64,000 nt of DNA from Owenia fusiformis. Lineage: Eukaryota; Annelida; Polychaeta; Sabellida; Oweniidae. Below are positions 33,501 to 43,600 of this stretch, in pieces. The DNA is taken from assembly GCA_903813345.2 (NCBI GenBank), contig CAIIXF020000001.1, forward strand, positions 35,745,366 to 35,809,365. Reading direction: 5' to 3'. The notes under the pieces were generated by a model. It made no database searches. It saw only the letters and a list, made by a program, of their open reading frames with translations, and was not told the origin of the DNA. The first letter of the stretch is position 1. Each line of letters begins with the position of its first letter. A program made the translations under genes and the position numbers.

Positions 33501-36500
33501 TTTAAATTAATAAAGCATCCAAATTTTGCATTTATTTTGTTCATTATTTCTTTCCATGTATGTTTTACCATTTTACAAGAGATGATGAAATGAGCATATG
33601 AGTCTTCTTCATTTCTGCAAAATTTACAATTGTTTGAGGTTGTCCCTTCAATTAACCACTTTAATAGATGAATATTTGTAGGATAAACCCTTTGCAATAT
33701 TTTGTACTGTAAGCTCTTTAATCTCGGCTCAGCAAAATTTTGAATCATTTTCCAAATATCAGACCAATTCATAATTCCATCGTTGACAAGCTCCTGGTGT
33801 GATATTTTCTTTTTTAATAATTAATTGTTTATAATCTTTTGACTTTGATGTTTTTATAATGATGTTATTGTACAATATTTTATTCTGACCAAGTGCAATT
33901 GTTTTGTTTTTCAATGCATTTGAATACCAAAGAAGACACGTCGTTATTATCAAGGTCAATCGGTTAAGTGTCTGAAAGCAAATCTATAGTACTCGTTTTC
34001 GTTTTTTGTTGATTATACAAGCTTTTATTGATTAATTATACTCAGTATACTGACCATTTATAGCAATGACAAAGAACAATATTTCCGATGGTGTCATTGT
34101 TTTATTTAGCGTTCGGGTGTAAAAACAGTGGAGAGGTTAAGCAAATACGGTTTTTCAAAACGTATACGTAAACGCAAAGTACATTGAATCAGCATAGGAT
34201 TGTATCGCTTTAGTCTACTTCAGATACCCGTTCAACTTCAAAGTTGCGTGTTTAGAACAGGAGATTTTAAATTTTCACGTTGCTATCAACGGGAATCATT
34301 ATACTCATGTCTGTTGAATACTATCCTTGCAATTTTGATTTCGATGCAGAGTATAATTCTTTCTAAAGAAGATGATGTATGTTACGCATGATTTAACTCC
34401 AATAATCTTACGAAACGAGCTCGTTTAAAATATGTATTAGAAAACCAGCTATTGAACTTCATCAATGGCATACTATGTAATCATTACAAGCTATGGTGTA
34501 CGTAGTCTAAACAAACACTAGAGCTGAACGGCTATTTATGTGTGAACTCTACATGTATTTGTATAGGGACGATTGATACGTTTAAGTTGCGTTTTGGATT
34601 TTATACGGTAGCTTAACCTCTCCAGTATTGTGTATATACACGCCTAACCACCGACAAGGTACAGTCACGTGACAGTGACAAAATATACCATAGTACACTT
34701 TTGATGTACGATGTCACTATTAACTGATTTTAAGCAAAGACTATGATGTAGGTTTGATGCAGGTTTTCAAAAATAAATTTGAGGAATACATAAAGGAATT
34801 CATGTTTGATTTCGCGTGTATTCGATTTCAAAGACATTTATTTTTTTAATTACGTTAAAAGATCTTCGAGCAGTGCTCGATTTTTTTCGTTGTTAGTCTA
34901 CCCATACAATTGTTCGGTTGGAAAATGTTGTTTTTTACACATTTTCTTTGATAATTTTAACCCCTGACGTCTCAGAGTGTCGAATATTTTTATGAGAATG
35001 TGTTTCTCTAAACTACACAGTTTAAGACGGGTGAAGATTTAATAAATATTCATGCATTTGGTATAATTTAAAAAATCAGAAATATACGTTGTCAACTCAC
35101 AGTGTATGTTGTCCCTGTAATTGAAATTCATGAGTTATAATATTAAACATTGCAATGCTTTAATTTCAAAAATGCATAAAGGGTTTAATGCGTAACAAGT
35201 GCTGTTCAACGAACATGCTCCTGTATCCCTAGTACAGATAAACAGGTAAAAGTGATTTTTTCGTTGAATGCTATTTTATTTTATGAAAGTGTTGTGGTGA
35301 TTAATATGTGACCATGGCGTGTTATCTTCCGACCTCTTTGACCACTCGGCGTCAGTACGTTACGTTGTGTTTAGTTGCACTTTTATGAATTTCAATAATC
35401 TTAAGGAGTTCATGGAGAGATATATACTAGCTAATCCAAGATGACTTTCAAAATTTATGCTACAGGGTGTCCCGAAACTATAGACCCCCTAGGCAGACAT
35501 ATACCAATGTCTCCATAGTATGTGTCATATATCATTTTAAGGCTCATCCAGAGTTACATTAATTTGCCGAGTATCATTGTTCAACTCACAAATGGAAAAA
35601 AGTTACAGGAATTTCAAAAGTTAGTGTTTGGCCAAAATTAAAGTCAGTTTTACACCAAAACAATAGGCGGTGTGTCTCCTTAGCCGCCATGTTAACAGGC
35701 AATACTTTCCATTTATGACCTTAAACAGGCTTCTAATGGGGATATGGCGTTTTGTAATCCTCATAAAACCATTTTAAGGCATGAGAAGAGTTTCCTTGGA
35801 GTATCTACCCTAAACGTCATCTTTTTAGAACTCAATATCCATCCTATCTTCGAGAATAGCATCCATATTTTCTGTCACATTCAGGGTCAGGGCTGTTTCA
35901 TGGATACTGAAATGAATCTTTTTGGCAAAACGCTAATTTTGAAATGCCTGTTACTTTTTACCATTTGAACCATCATATTTGGCAAATCAATGTAACTTTG
36001 GATAAGCTTAAAAATGATATATGACACATACTATGGAGAAACTGGTATATGTCTGCCTAGGGGGAACATACTTTGGGACACTCTGTATATCTGGAAAGTG
36101 CAGAAGTTCAAAAGCCAGGTTATGGAACACAAAAAAAAGAATTCGTGACATTGAAATTTAATCATATCAATGACAATTTTATGGATTAACGGACAAAATA
36201 TTAGAGTAAATATATCTGATATGCCTATTTTTATCATTACTTTATTATCAAATATGTTCCTTCTATTACACGTACATTATAGAATTTCATTCACTGTAAA
36301 ATTAACTGTGAATTGAGATCTGTAAGGCCAATGTGACAACATACATTCGAGTTGACAACATACATTATCTATTTTTCGTAGGAGCATCCAAAGTAAAAAG
36401 CGGTTTTGCATTAACTCTGGATGTATATTTGTATACTTATCTTAAGTTGTGTTTGTCGTAGTTTGGCTGTTATTTGCATAGCAAAACAAAAATAAGAGAG

Positions 36501-39500
36501 AATTTTGCGAAATTCAGTCAAGATTTAGAGATCCCTGACGTACTGGGTAGATCTATAACAAGATATTGAAGTTGCTGAGGATCATTTGAAGTAGATATGC
36601 ATATTTGCAACTTAATTACAAATCGAATGCAACAACTACCTGATGATGAACTGACACAATATTGATCAAATCAATGCTAGTTCTTTCCTCGCTTCCTCAT
36701 TCTAGAAAATGGCGATCTAAAATGGCGGAAATGACATCGTACATCAAAAGTGTACTACGGTATATTTTGTCACTGTCACGTGACTGTACCTTGTCGATGG
36801 TTAGGCGTGATATAGAGAGCGAATCGCGAAAAGGAGAATTGAGGTAAGAATATGCATAGCTGCCTACGCCCTCATTTGATCGACTTTTGAAATATAACGT
36901 AGGCGGCTATTGAACGCTCGCAAGACTATTAGTCTTGGAAATAGATAAGAAAAAAAACCTATGACACGTAAATTATTTGTGAAGATAAAAACCTGATGAT
37001 GAATTTTAGAAAAGTGCCATTATGAGACTCATCTGTACACAGTGAACACTGGGGGAATTGCTCGCTCTTCAACCAGGTATAATACCTTCGAAGAATGTGC
37101 ACAAAGCTGTTTGGATATATCTGTATGTTCTGGTGCCAGATGGAATATAATCATGAAAGTATGCCAACGATTTTCCAGTTCCCCTCCCACAGGATTGATA
37201 TCATCGAGTGACTACCATATGATGTTCCCATCTTGCCCAGGTACAAAATCAATTCTGTTATTGCCAGACACAAAATACAAAAATGAAAATTTGTGCAAAT
37301 GACAAACATTGTTTTAATGATGAATATCAAGTTGTTTGTGTACGTTTTATCCCATAAAAGCATATTGTACTGTTAACCTAGCTTGACTTGAAAAGCTAAC
37401 ACTACAATCAAGTGAGTGGGCATTGCCATATACATTTAAAAAATAAATAATCTAAATGATAATCTTCTAATATTTACGAACTTTATGTATACGAATTTCG
37501 ATTAAACATAAATCATTAAGTCATTCAATTGTTTTAGTCATGGTGGTAGCTATAGAGGTTTATCCTGTTTAAGCCCTGCCCCTACCGATGACGTATTACC
37601 CTTGCATTTGCTCGACTTCGCTTCTTAATAAGATCTCAATAAACTAGACTCTGCGCGCAGAGTAATGACGTATGCAAAATAATAAAGTTGAAGAACAGAT
37701 TCCCAAACATATCAAATCGTTATTTCCATTAATTGGACCATAAAAGGTTCAGCTTGAATTGTTTAGGTCAGTGTATATATACCACATGTATATTTGAGCA
37801 ATGGTAGATGAAAGCCCCATCCCCCTCAACATTTCCAAAATGTTTTCATTTCAGGATCTGGAGACCCATGCTCATCAGATCCTTGTCAGAATGCTGGGAC
37901 GTGTCATCGGGGTTATGGTGGAAGCTCGTACACTTGTTCCTGTAATAAAGGTTTTACAGGAGAAAATTGTGAGACAAGTAAGTAACGTTGTTATCATAAC
38001 ATGTAAAGAATCTAAATAAAGGGTGTTATAAACTGTTCTTATCAAAATAAATCCATGTCTAAAACGTGACTTGATTTAAGGAAAAGATGGCCTTGATTTG
38101 TAGAAATAACGATTCTTTAAATAGAATATTGCAATCCTCACGTTGGGTGGTCAGTTCTGATAAACCACACAATACAGTCCCACGTACCACAGGGTAAGAT
38201 CTATGCCATGCCTGTCATGTAATAACAAGCTCATGCAGAAATGTTTAGATTAATTTGCATATGTCGTGATCACGAATTTCAAAATTAAACCACCGCAATT
38301 TTTCAGGAAGTTTATCACCCAAAATATTTCAAAACAACCAAGAAGTGCTGAATTTTTTGATCTCGCTTATGCCACGATCGCACCCCCCCCCCCAATGAAA
38401 ACCGAAAATTGAGTGAAAGCTAACGACGCCCATGACCTGTGTGCACGAAATAAATGTAAATCATCAAAGGAACTGTAACATCATCTGAGTTCGCACCCAT
38501 CGCAACCCCTCCTCTTGGCTACGCCTATGAAGGTTCAGACCAAATCAAAAATGATAAGCTTTGTCAAACCATACGGGCATCAGCTTCACTAACCAATGAT
38601 AAACAAAAGTTGAACACATCGAAGATGTATTGTTATATGAAACGTTTAAATAAATTGATATATTTCAACGATGCAGGCAGTGGTCTCTGTCCTGAAGACT
38701 GGCTCTATTACGGAGATGCATGTTACCATGGTTTTAAGGGTTCGAGTTCATGGATGAATGCACGATCATTATGCAAGGAAAATGCAGCAAATCTTGTTTC
38801 CATGACAAGTTGTGATGAATATTATTTTGTTGAGGAAATAGTGAAGCCAAGGTATATATATCATATTATCAAGACTTTATAAGTACTATATACATTATTG
38901 TAAATGAAACAATATAACAGATGGCTTTTTGAGGTGATGATGGAGAAACACTTAAATAAGGTAATTGTGATAGCTAATCATGTGCGTTATATTTCAAAGG
39001 GCGTCACTAAATGACTTTTGGATTGGATTACAACGCAAGTGGAATTGGACTGATGGACAACAATCCCAATTTAAGGCATGGGATATAAACTCTGCACCAA
39101 GTTATGGAAATGGAGCTTGTGCAGTTTTGAGTCACACGAATGGTAATCTAATAGTATATGGGCAAATATACGATAATTGATATTCCATGAATTCTGCTAT
39201 TCTACCACATCCTGCGCCATGTGTATTGATATCAACGACATTATATGTGTGCTTTCGTGATGTCAACACAACTGCTAACCATGAACATGCGATATACATA
39301 TGTTGAAAATATTGCTTATTATTTGTTAAAAATAGCTTTAATGGTGATTTTTTGACAAAAATTAAATTTTGCTATGGAAACTGGGACAACATAACAAATT
39401 ATGCATCAAGTCCGTCGATAATTTCTAACTGGTTAATAAAATATGTTTCCGGCCATCTCTCAAAATAGGGGTTGTTTAATATGCCATAGTCATTGAAAAA

Positions 39501-42500
39501 GAACACGTTTTATAATGTCCATATGTTTTGTATCCTCCAACACATACTCAACATATTAAATTTACTAACAAATTCGATATAATTGAAAATTTATATAACA
39601 ATCGTTTAAATACTAAATTGGATTAGTCTCATTTCTGAAAATAAGTGTTTGAAATCATTTATGTGCATTGATGAAATCTTAATGTTTGGAGGATACAAAA
39701 TATTGGACAGGAAAACCTAAATCCACCAAAAAAATAACAATATTTTGTCTGATGTTTTCATTGTCTGTCATTTAAGAGATAACCCTAAAGGGGCACTTTC
39801 TTGCGAAATCTTGATGCACCAGCAATATTAAATTAACCAGTGTGTTGGAGGATACAAAATATTAGACAAATGATATATGCATAGAAAAGGTATTTCATTG
39901 CATGGGTAACACACATCTAACATCGCCCTTTTAAGAGCTGATGTCAAACATAATTGTTTATGTCGTTTGAAAAATATTAGCGCAATCGATGCTCTGTATG
40001 TGCTGTATTTCAGTTTTGTATTACCACAAACAAAATAAAACTTTGTTTTTGACAAAAAAATCATTATTCAAGCTAATTTTAGGAAATAATAAGCAATATT
40101 TTCAGTATACATCGCATGATTATGATAACCAGTTTTGATGAGTTTAAAACACCACTCATGAAATGTCGCTTCTATCAACACACGCGACGCAGGCTTTAGT
40201 AGAACAACTGATTTTGAAAATATAAATTATCGTAAATTTGCTACCCTTTGCATTCGTTCGACTTCACTTCTTAAAAGAGAGCTTGGTCTTAGTTTAACTA
40301 GACTCTGCACGCAGGGTATAAATTTGCCCATATATACTAGATAATCAGTGAGCATCCCAAGCTCTATAATGAATACATATGTCGCTTTCAATGTTAAATC
40401 TGATTATAATGATATATATTATGTAACTACTATGACAGTTATATTTTGTAATATCAGCATGGGGTGATGCAACTTAGATTATTACATCATACCTTAGTTA
40501 TTTAATTAACTTTAATTATACGTAGAGACATACTCAGAATTTAGCAGAAAGTTTCTATTTTTACATTTGTGGAACATTTGGTTTTAGGAAAATGGTTCGA
40601 CCAGGACTGTCTTACAGCGGCAAATTATATATGTAAAAAAGCAGGTAACTACTTAGTACTTCATACACTACCCTCAATAAGTTTGGCAACCTTAGCTTCC
40701 CCGTTGAACAACGTGTTAAAGCCTCTTTACCTTTGAATTTTTATTTACTTTAACTGACTTTCAAATACTTTAGAGACCGAAATTTGGGATTTCAAGGAAT
40801 ACTTTTCAAGAAAATAGTCTTACCTTCTATCAGGATGGGTTCAGGTGCCAAAAATAACTGATCCATGGATATATATCATTTTGAAAATTGAAAGCAAGAA
40901 ATATTTTTGGAGGCCGTGTTTTTTTAGTCATAACAGGAAATAGATTATCTAAATGAAAACTGGATTAACATCATTAATCCTGATTTTGGCTTAGAATATT
41001 TACCTAAATATGTATTTAACTATTATTAGCATGATTATTGACTATTTTTTTTATTAATCTTATGCAGTGATTCGACTGTTTTCTAAAATTCATGACATAG
41101 CTTAAAAATTAGATGCTTTGTTTTACTTGTCCTTGTCGCCTAATGGATAAAGGCCCTGGACTTCTGCACCAGCTTTTGGTGGTTCGAATCCCGGTCGTGC
41201 CCAAGATTTTTTTTCTTTTTTTATTTATCTCTCGACCACATTATTTTTTTAAATCTCTTTTTATACAACATATAGTCATACCTATTACTTTTTGAGGTTT
41301 TAGCTTATAGATACATCGTCCTGTGTGTTACTTTAACCTGCAATGAAAATACTTATACTATTGATGGAAACGTAATTTGAGTGTATTTCCAATACCTCCA
41401 AATTTTCTCAATTTTTTTCCTCAATTACAATAGGTCGAAAATTGATAAATTTGATGATTTTTTGAAAATCGACATTCCCATGTTAACCAATGGGAAATGG
41501 TTAACTATTTCTGATTTTGAACATTATAAGTTTCTTTTTAATACAGGACAATCGTGTGACACTGGCAATGGATGGTCATTCTATGCTGATGGTTGCTACA
41601 AAAAGTTCTTCACAAGCACCTTCAATGATGCCGAAGCAAATTGCATTCTTGAAAATGCTCATCTAGTTCATGTTAGAAATACAGATGAAAACCAGATGCT
41701 TTATACCAATTTTACGTGAGTCTAACTTTTTAGTACGAAATGTACATACTCTTCTTTCTATAATCAATAAATGATACTTCAATATAGCTAGGGCTGCTTA
41801 CCAACACCTCTCGGAGAAAAGAAATGAAGAAATGAATTTACTTTTATACCTTGATAAACCATGATAGAAAACATCATCATACAGATGTGTAACTAAATGA
41901 AAGGATATTTGCCTGTAAATTAGAAAATTTTGATGGACATTGACCCCTGACCAAGAATAAGGCATTTATGTTCCAATATACGAACGATATCAGATGAACA
42001 GTAAATAAGTTCTTGGGATGGATGTACGGACAGATGAAAGGGAGGATGAGCGAAGGAGTTCTCTATCCCATCTGAAATTCTCAAATCATAAATTACAATA
42101 TGAGATTTATTCTGATCTTCATGAAGAGATAACATAAGATATGTTATAATTTGAAAAATAAGCCATATGGAGGATAATCTAATTTTATTTGAAATTTTCA
42201 GGTCTGACAATACAGATATTTGGATAGGATTCTTCAACACAGAAAACTATGTTTGGTTTGATGATAGTGACATAACATGGTGGCAAGACACAGCCGCCAT
42301 AGATACCAACTATGTGTGTGGTATAAGCAACTCGGGGATTTGGAAAACTCAGGATTGTATTGCCACTCATGACTATATATGTAAGCAGAAATTAGGTAAG
42401 GTTATATTCATGTGTTAGAGTGACCTCCAAGTACAAGATACTGAAATTGAAGAATTAAGATTGAAGATTAACCTATTGAACCACAACAAAAATACAGCTG

Positions 42501-43600
42501 CTGGTATATTATTGTCAGCTGTAAGGGATAATGTAGTATCAAATGTTTTAAAATATAATACTCAAACATTATAAGCTCCTTTCACTTCTTTTCAATTCAT
42601 CAAAATAACAAGTAATTATTCAGATGTGAACAATTGATTCTTTAACAGCCAAGTGTATGTGCCTAAATAGGGATAACTGGTTTATAATTTAGATCCGGCT
42701 TTCTCGACACCCGAACCTACCACTGTTGCAACAACAGTAGCAACCACTACTACCACAGCTGTTCCTACATCAGTAGCAACTACTACACCTACCACTATCC
42801 CTACAACAGTATCAACTACTGAGCCTTCAACTGTTCTTACAACAGTAGCATCTACTGTGCCGACCACTTTTCCTATATTAGTAGCAATTACTGTGCCATC
42901 AACGTTTCCTTCAACAGTAGAAACTACTGTGCCAACAACTGTTCCAACGACAGTCGAAACTACTGAGCCTACAACTGTTCCCACGACAGTAGAAACTACT
43001 GAGCCTACAACTGTTCCCTCGACAGTCGAAACTACTGAGCCTACAACTACCTATACAGCTTCTGGATTTGTAGCAGTCACAACTGTTAAATCCTCAACAA
43101 CTACAATTGAGCCTACAACTGAAATAATAACTGAATCTATGACAGTGACAACATTTAAACCTTCAACATTACCAATTGCTGAACCTACTACACCTACAAC
43201 AATTGTTTCTTCAACTGCACAAGCATCTGCAAGGGCTACAAACCAAACAACTAAGATAGTAACTGAGTCTTCACCTCAACAAAGTGTATCGACTACAAAA
43301 TTTGATGAATCAACAGCTTTTCCAACCATAATAGAAAGTAAAGAATCCCAAAAGTTGACAAGATTTCTGGAGAAAATGCTCAAAGAAAGGAACGAGGAAA
43401 AGGTATACAGACCTGCCAAGAAAATGGTCTTTGTTCCCGAAGAAGCTAAGATGGCAGTCGCTATTGGAGTGCCACCTATTATTGTCGTCATCATAATATT
43501 GGGTCTCATTTTCATATTAGACGTTCCAAGAGTTGCATTGGATTTAGTGCAAGCAGTTAAAAACATTAAAAGATCATTGACATCTATGTTTGTAAAGTAA
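30437..43600 (+). CDS. Gene 2: PAN/C-type lectin/EGF receptor with mucin-like stalk
   Basis: Twelve exons (30437-30520, 30837-31067, 31512-31701, 31965-32197, 37043-37240, 37855-37977, 38677-38851, 39000-39142, 40588-40644, 41547-41715, 42202-42395, 42693-43600) join into 2705 bases. After the two opening bases they read 900 codons plus TAA without a break. Order: EGF-like fragment, PAN, CTLD, PAN, EGF, CTLD, CTLD, Thr/Pro/Val stalk, transmembrane helix, short basic tail. Domain borders are phase 1; CTLDs are split inside at phase 2. The predicted role is a type I cell-surface receptor for glycans or proteins. None of the three CTLDs keeps the usual EPN/QPD plus WND calcium-site residues. The signal-peptide exon was not found and must lie upstream of 30437. 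The juxtamembrane LD-x12-KNIKR links it to gene 1. Confidence 0.85.
30837..31067 (+). CDS. Gene 2 exon: PAN/apple domain 1
   Basis: A 231 bp phase 1-1 exon, TTCTAG before and GTGTGT after. The pattern [20 protein letters not shown], then KCTKW, fits PAN/apple (C-x3-C-x5-C-x-A-F-x-Y). These domains bind proteins or carbohydrates. Confidence 0.8.
31239..31428. mobile_element. 190 bp MITE with ATTATCCTACACTTA ends
   Basis: Perfect 15-base inverted ends at 31239-31253 and 31414-31428. The interior has partly palindromic GATATC-rich sequence. It lies in the intron after PAN 1. Confidence 0.72.
31512..31701 (+). CDS. Gene 2 exon: CTLD 1, N-terminal half
   Basis: Phase 1 start, phase 2 end. It encodes KRCFLSS, then [20 protein letters not shown], the typical CTLD helix with conserved C, the GGRLA turn and a hydrophobic strand. 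Confidence 0.85.
31965..32197 (+). CDS. Gene 2 exon: CTLD 1, C-terminal half
   Basis: Completes an Asn codon across the junction. It encodes [20 protein letters not shown], then WCVVM and [18 protein letters not shown], placing the three C-terminal CTLD cysteines correctly. At the usual EPN/QPD site it has EAD. The WND site reads WRL, so calcium-dependent sugar binding of the classical type is unlikely. Confidence 0.85.
33482..33959 (-). pseudogene. LINE reverse transcriptase 3' end (zf-RVT-like)
   Basis: Two overlapping minus-strand frames read [20 protein letters not shown], then [20 protein letters not shown]. The CxxC...H...C block after an LQYKIL helix is the C-terminal zinc-binding region of L1/Tx1-type LINEs. 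A frameshift near 33765 separates the frames. No intact upstream polymerase is present. Confidence 0.72.
34639..36809. mobile_element. Inner foldback element with both ends
   Basis: Left end CACGCCTAACCACCGACAAG and right end CTTGTCGATGGTTAGGCGTG are inverted, and the complementarity continues for about 90 bases (CACGTGACAGTGACAAAATA). Same family as 12263-13450, roughly three quarters similar. A MITE (35463-36085) lies in the loop. Confidence 0.8.
35463..36085. mobile_element. Mariner-type MITE, innermost of the nest
   Basis: TA-flanked. Begins CAGGGTGTCCCGAAACTATA and ends with inverse-type GGGACACTCTG. Inner ends match over GGCAGACATATACC and CATAGTATGTGTCATATATC. No coding region. Confidence 0.88.
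37043..37240 (+). CDS. Gene 2 exon: PAN/apple domain 2
   Basis: A 198 bp phase 1-1 exon after TACACAG. It encodes [20 protein letters not shown], then KVCQRFS and a closing cysteine (MMFPSC), a PAN/apple arrangement. It lies 4.8 kb from the previous exon because of the nested transposons between them. Confidence 0.78.
37583..37690. repeat. Short dispersed repeat, copy 1
   Basis: Shares ACCCTTGCATTTGCTCGACT-type sequence and TAGACTCTGCGCGCAG with 40241-40340. The ends TATTACCC/AGAGTAAT are roughly inverted. Confidence 0.5.
37855..37977 (+). CDS. Gene 2 exon: EGF module
   Basis: A 123 bp phase 1-1 exon between TTTCAG and GTAAGT. It has six cysteines in EGF spacing: [14 protein letters not shown], then [22 protein letters not shown] fits the C-x4-T-C O-fucose pattern. 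It lacks the DxxE opening of calcium-binding EGF. Confidence 0.92.
38677..38851 (+). CDS. Gene 2 exon: CTLD 2, N-terminal part
   Basis: Starts [17 protein letters not shown], the two-cysteine N-terminal hairpin of long-form CTLDs, then [19 protein letters not shown]. Phase 1 in, phase 2 out. Confidence 0.9.
39000..39142 (+). CDS. Gene 2 exon: CTLD 2, middle part
   Basis: Encodes [20 protein letters not shown], the WIGL core and the WxWTDG strand, then a cysteine in GNGACAVL. The EPN/QPD position reads APS. Phase 2 in, phase 1 out. Confidence 0.92.
39270..40134. mobile_element. MITE of about 865 bp with inverted arms, holding a smaller inverted pair
   Basis: CATGCGATATACATATG and the following 80 bases (GAAAATATTGCTTATTATTT) return inverted at 40030-40118. 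Inside, TTTTGTATCCTCCAACACA (39527) and TGTGTTGGAGGATACAAAA (39840) are exact inverses, with a third copy near 39687. It lies in the intron that splits CTLD 2. Confidence 0.72.
40241..40340. repeat. Short dispersed repeat, copy 2
   Basis: Matches 37583-37690 over the TTCGACTTC...TAGACTCTGC block; the ends TACCCT/AGGGTA are inverted. Confidence 0.5.
40588..40644 (+). CDS. Gene 2 exon: CTLD 2, C-terminal part
   Basis: A 57 bp phase 1-1 micro-exon between TTTTAG and GTAACT encoding [17 protein letters not shown], the last two CTLD cysteines. WFD stands where WND is usual. Confidence 0.85.
40755..41327. mobile_element. Insertion of 573 bp with a 10 bp target duplication
   Basis: TTACTTTAAC occurs at 40745-40754 and 41328-41337, exactly flanking DNA absent from the other MITE copies. 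The insert contains a tRNA-Arg-like piece (41129-41201) followed by a T run. A 10 bp duplication suits retroposition. It is not a simple SINE because the tRNA part is not at the 5' edge. Confidence 0.65.
41129..41201 (+). tRNA. tRNA-Arg(TCT)-like pseudogene
   Basis: Has GCCTAATGGATAAAGGC (D arm), CTGGACTTCTGCACCAG (anticodon arm, anticodon TCT) and GGTTCGAATCC (B box), then a T8 run at 41207-41214 that could stop RNA polymerase III. The T stem and acceptor stem pair poorly, so a functional tRNA is unlikely. Confidence 0.5.
41547..41715 (+). CDS. Gene 2 exon: CTLD 3, N-terminal half
   Basis: After AATACAG, phase 1. It encodes [20 protein letters not shown], then [18 protein letters not shown]. 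Phase 2 end at ACGTGAGT. A relic of the Tc1-type MITE ends about 45 bases upstream of the acceptor. Confidence 0.9.
42202..42395 (+). CDS. Gene 2 exon: CTLD 3, C-terminal half
   Basis: Encodes [20 protein letters not shown], then a cysteine in YVCGIS and [20 protein letters not shown] replaces WND and there is no EPN/QPD, so a classical calcium-dependent sugar site is absent. Confidence 0.9.
42693..43600 (+). CDS. Gene 2 last exon: Thr-rich stalk, transmembrane helix, tail
   Basis: A 908 bp exon after AATTTAG. The first 160 or so codons are Thr/Pro/Val/Glu repeats ([12 protein letters not shown], 12 residues), a probable O-glycosylated mucin-like stalk. Then come a less repetitive region, a charged segment ([19 protein letters not shown]), the hydrophobic helix ([17 protein letters not shown]) and the tail, with LD followed after 12 residues by KNIKR. 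It stops with TAA at 43598-43600. No AATAAA lies nearby; TATAAA near 43763 may serve. Confidence 0.9.
42779..43050 (+). repeat. 36 bp coding tandem repeat in the stalk
   Basis: Imperfect copies of ACTGAGCCTACAACTGTTCC and onward encode a 12-residue Thr/Pro unit. Copies near 42955-43050 are most alike, indicating recent expansion. Such stalk repeats often vary in number between individuals (inference). Confidence 0.8.

Larger units (their letters stand above)
32571..36938. mobile_element. Outer composite foldback transposon in gene 2 intron
   Basis: The left end CCAAGACTAATAGTCTTG and following AATAGCCGCCT/GTTATATTTCAAAAGTC return inverted at 36881-36938. Further inward, TTCTCCTTTTCGCG near 32762 has its inverse near 36825. 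The element is 4.37 kb and carries a LINE piece and a complete inner element (34639-36809), which itself carries a MITE. Confidence 0.78.
40664..41503. mobile_element. Tc1/mariner-type MITE, copy 3, interrupted and missing its right end
   Basis: The left end (CACTACCCTCAATAAGTTTG) and the following 85 bases match copies 1 and 2. After a 573 bp insertion the match resumes at 41338 (CAATTACAATAGGTCG) and stops near 41503, just before the CTLD 3 exon. Confidence 0.75.

Noticed and set aside
42682-42984. Minus-strand 100-codon open frame of Val/Thr/Gly repeats
   Set aside because: It is the antisense shadow of the Thr/Pro coding repeat in gene 2.
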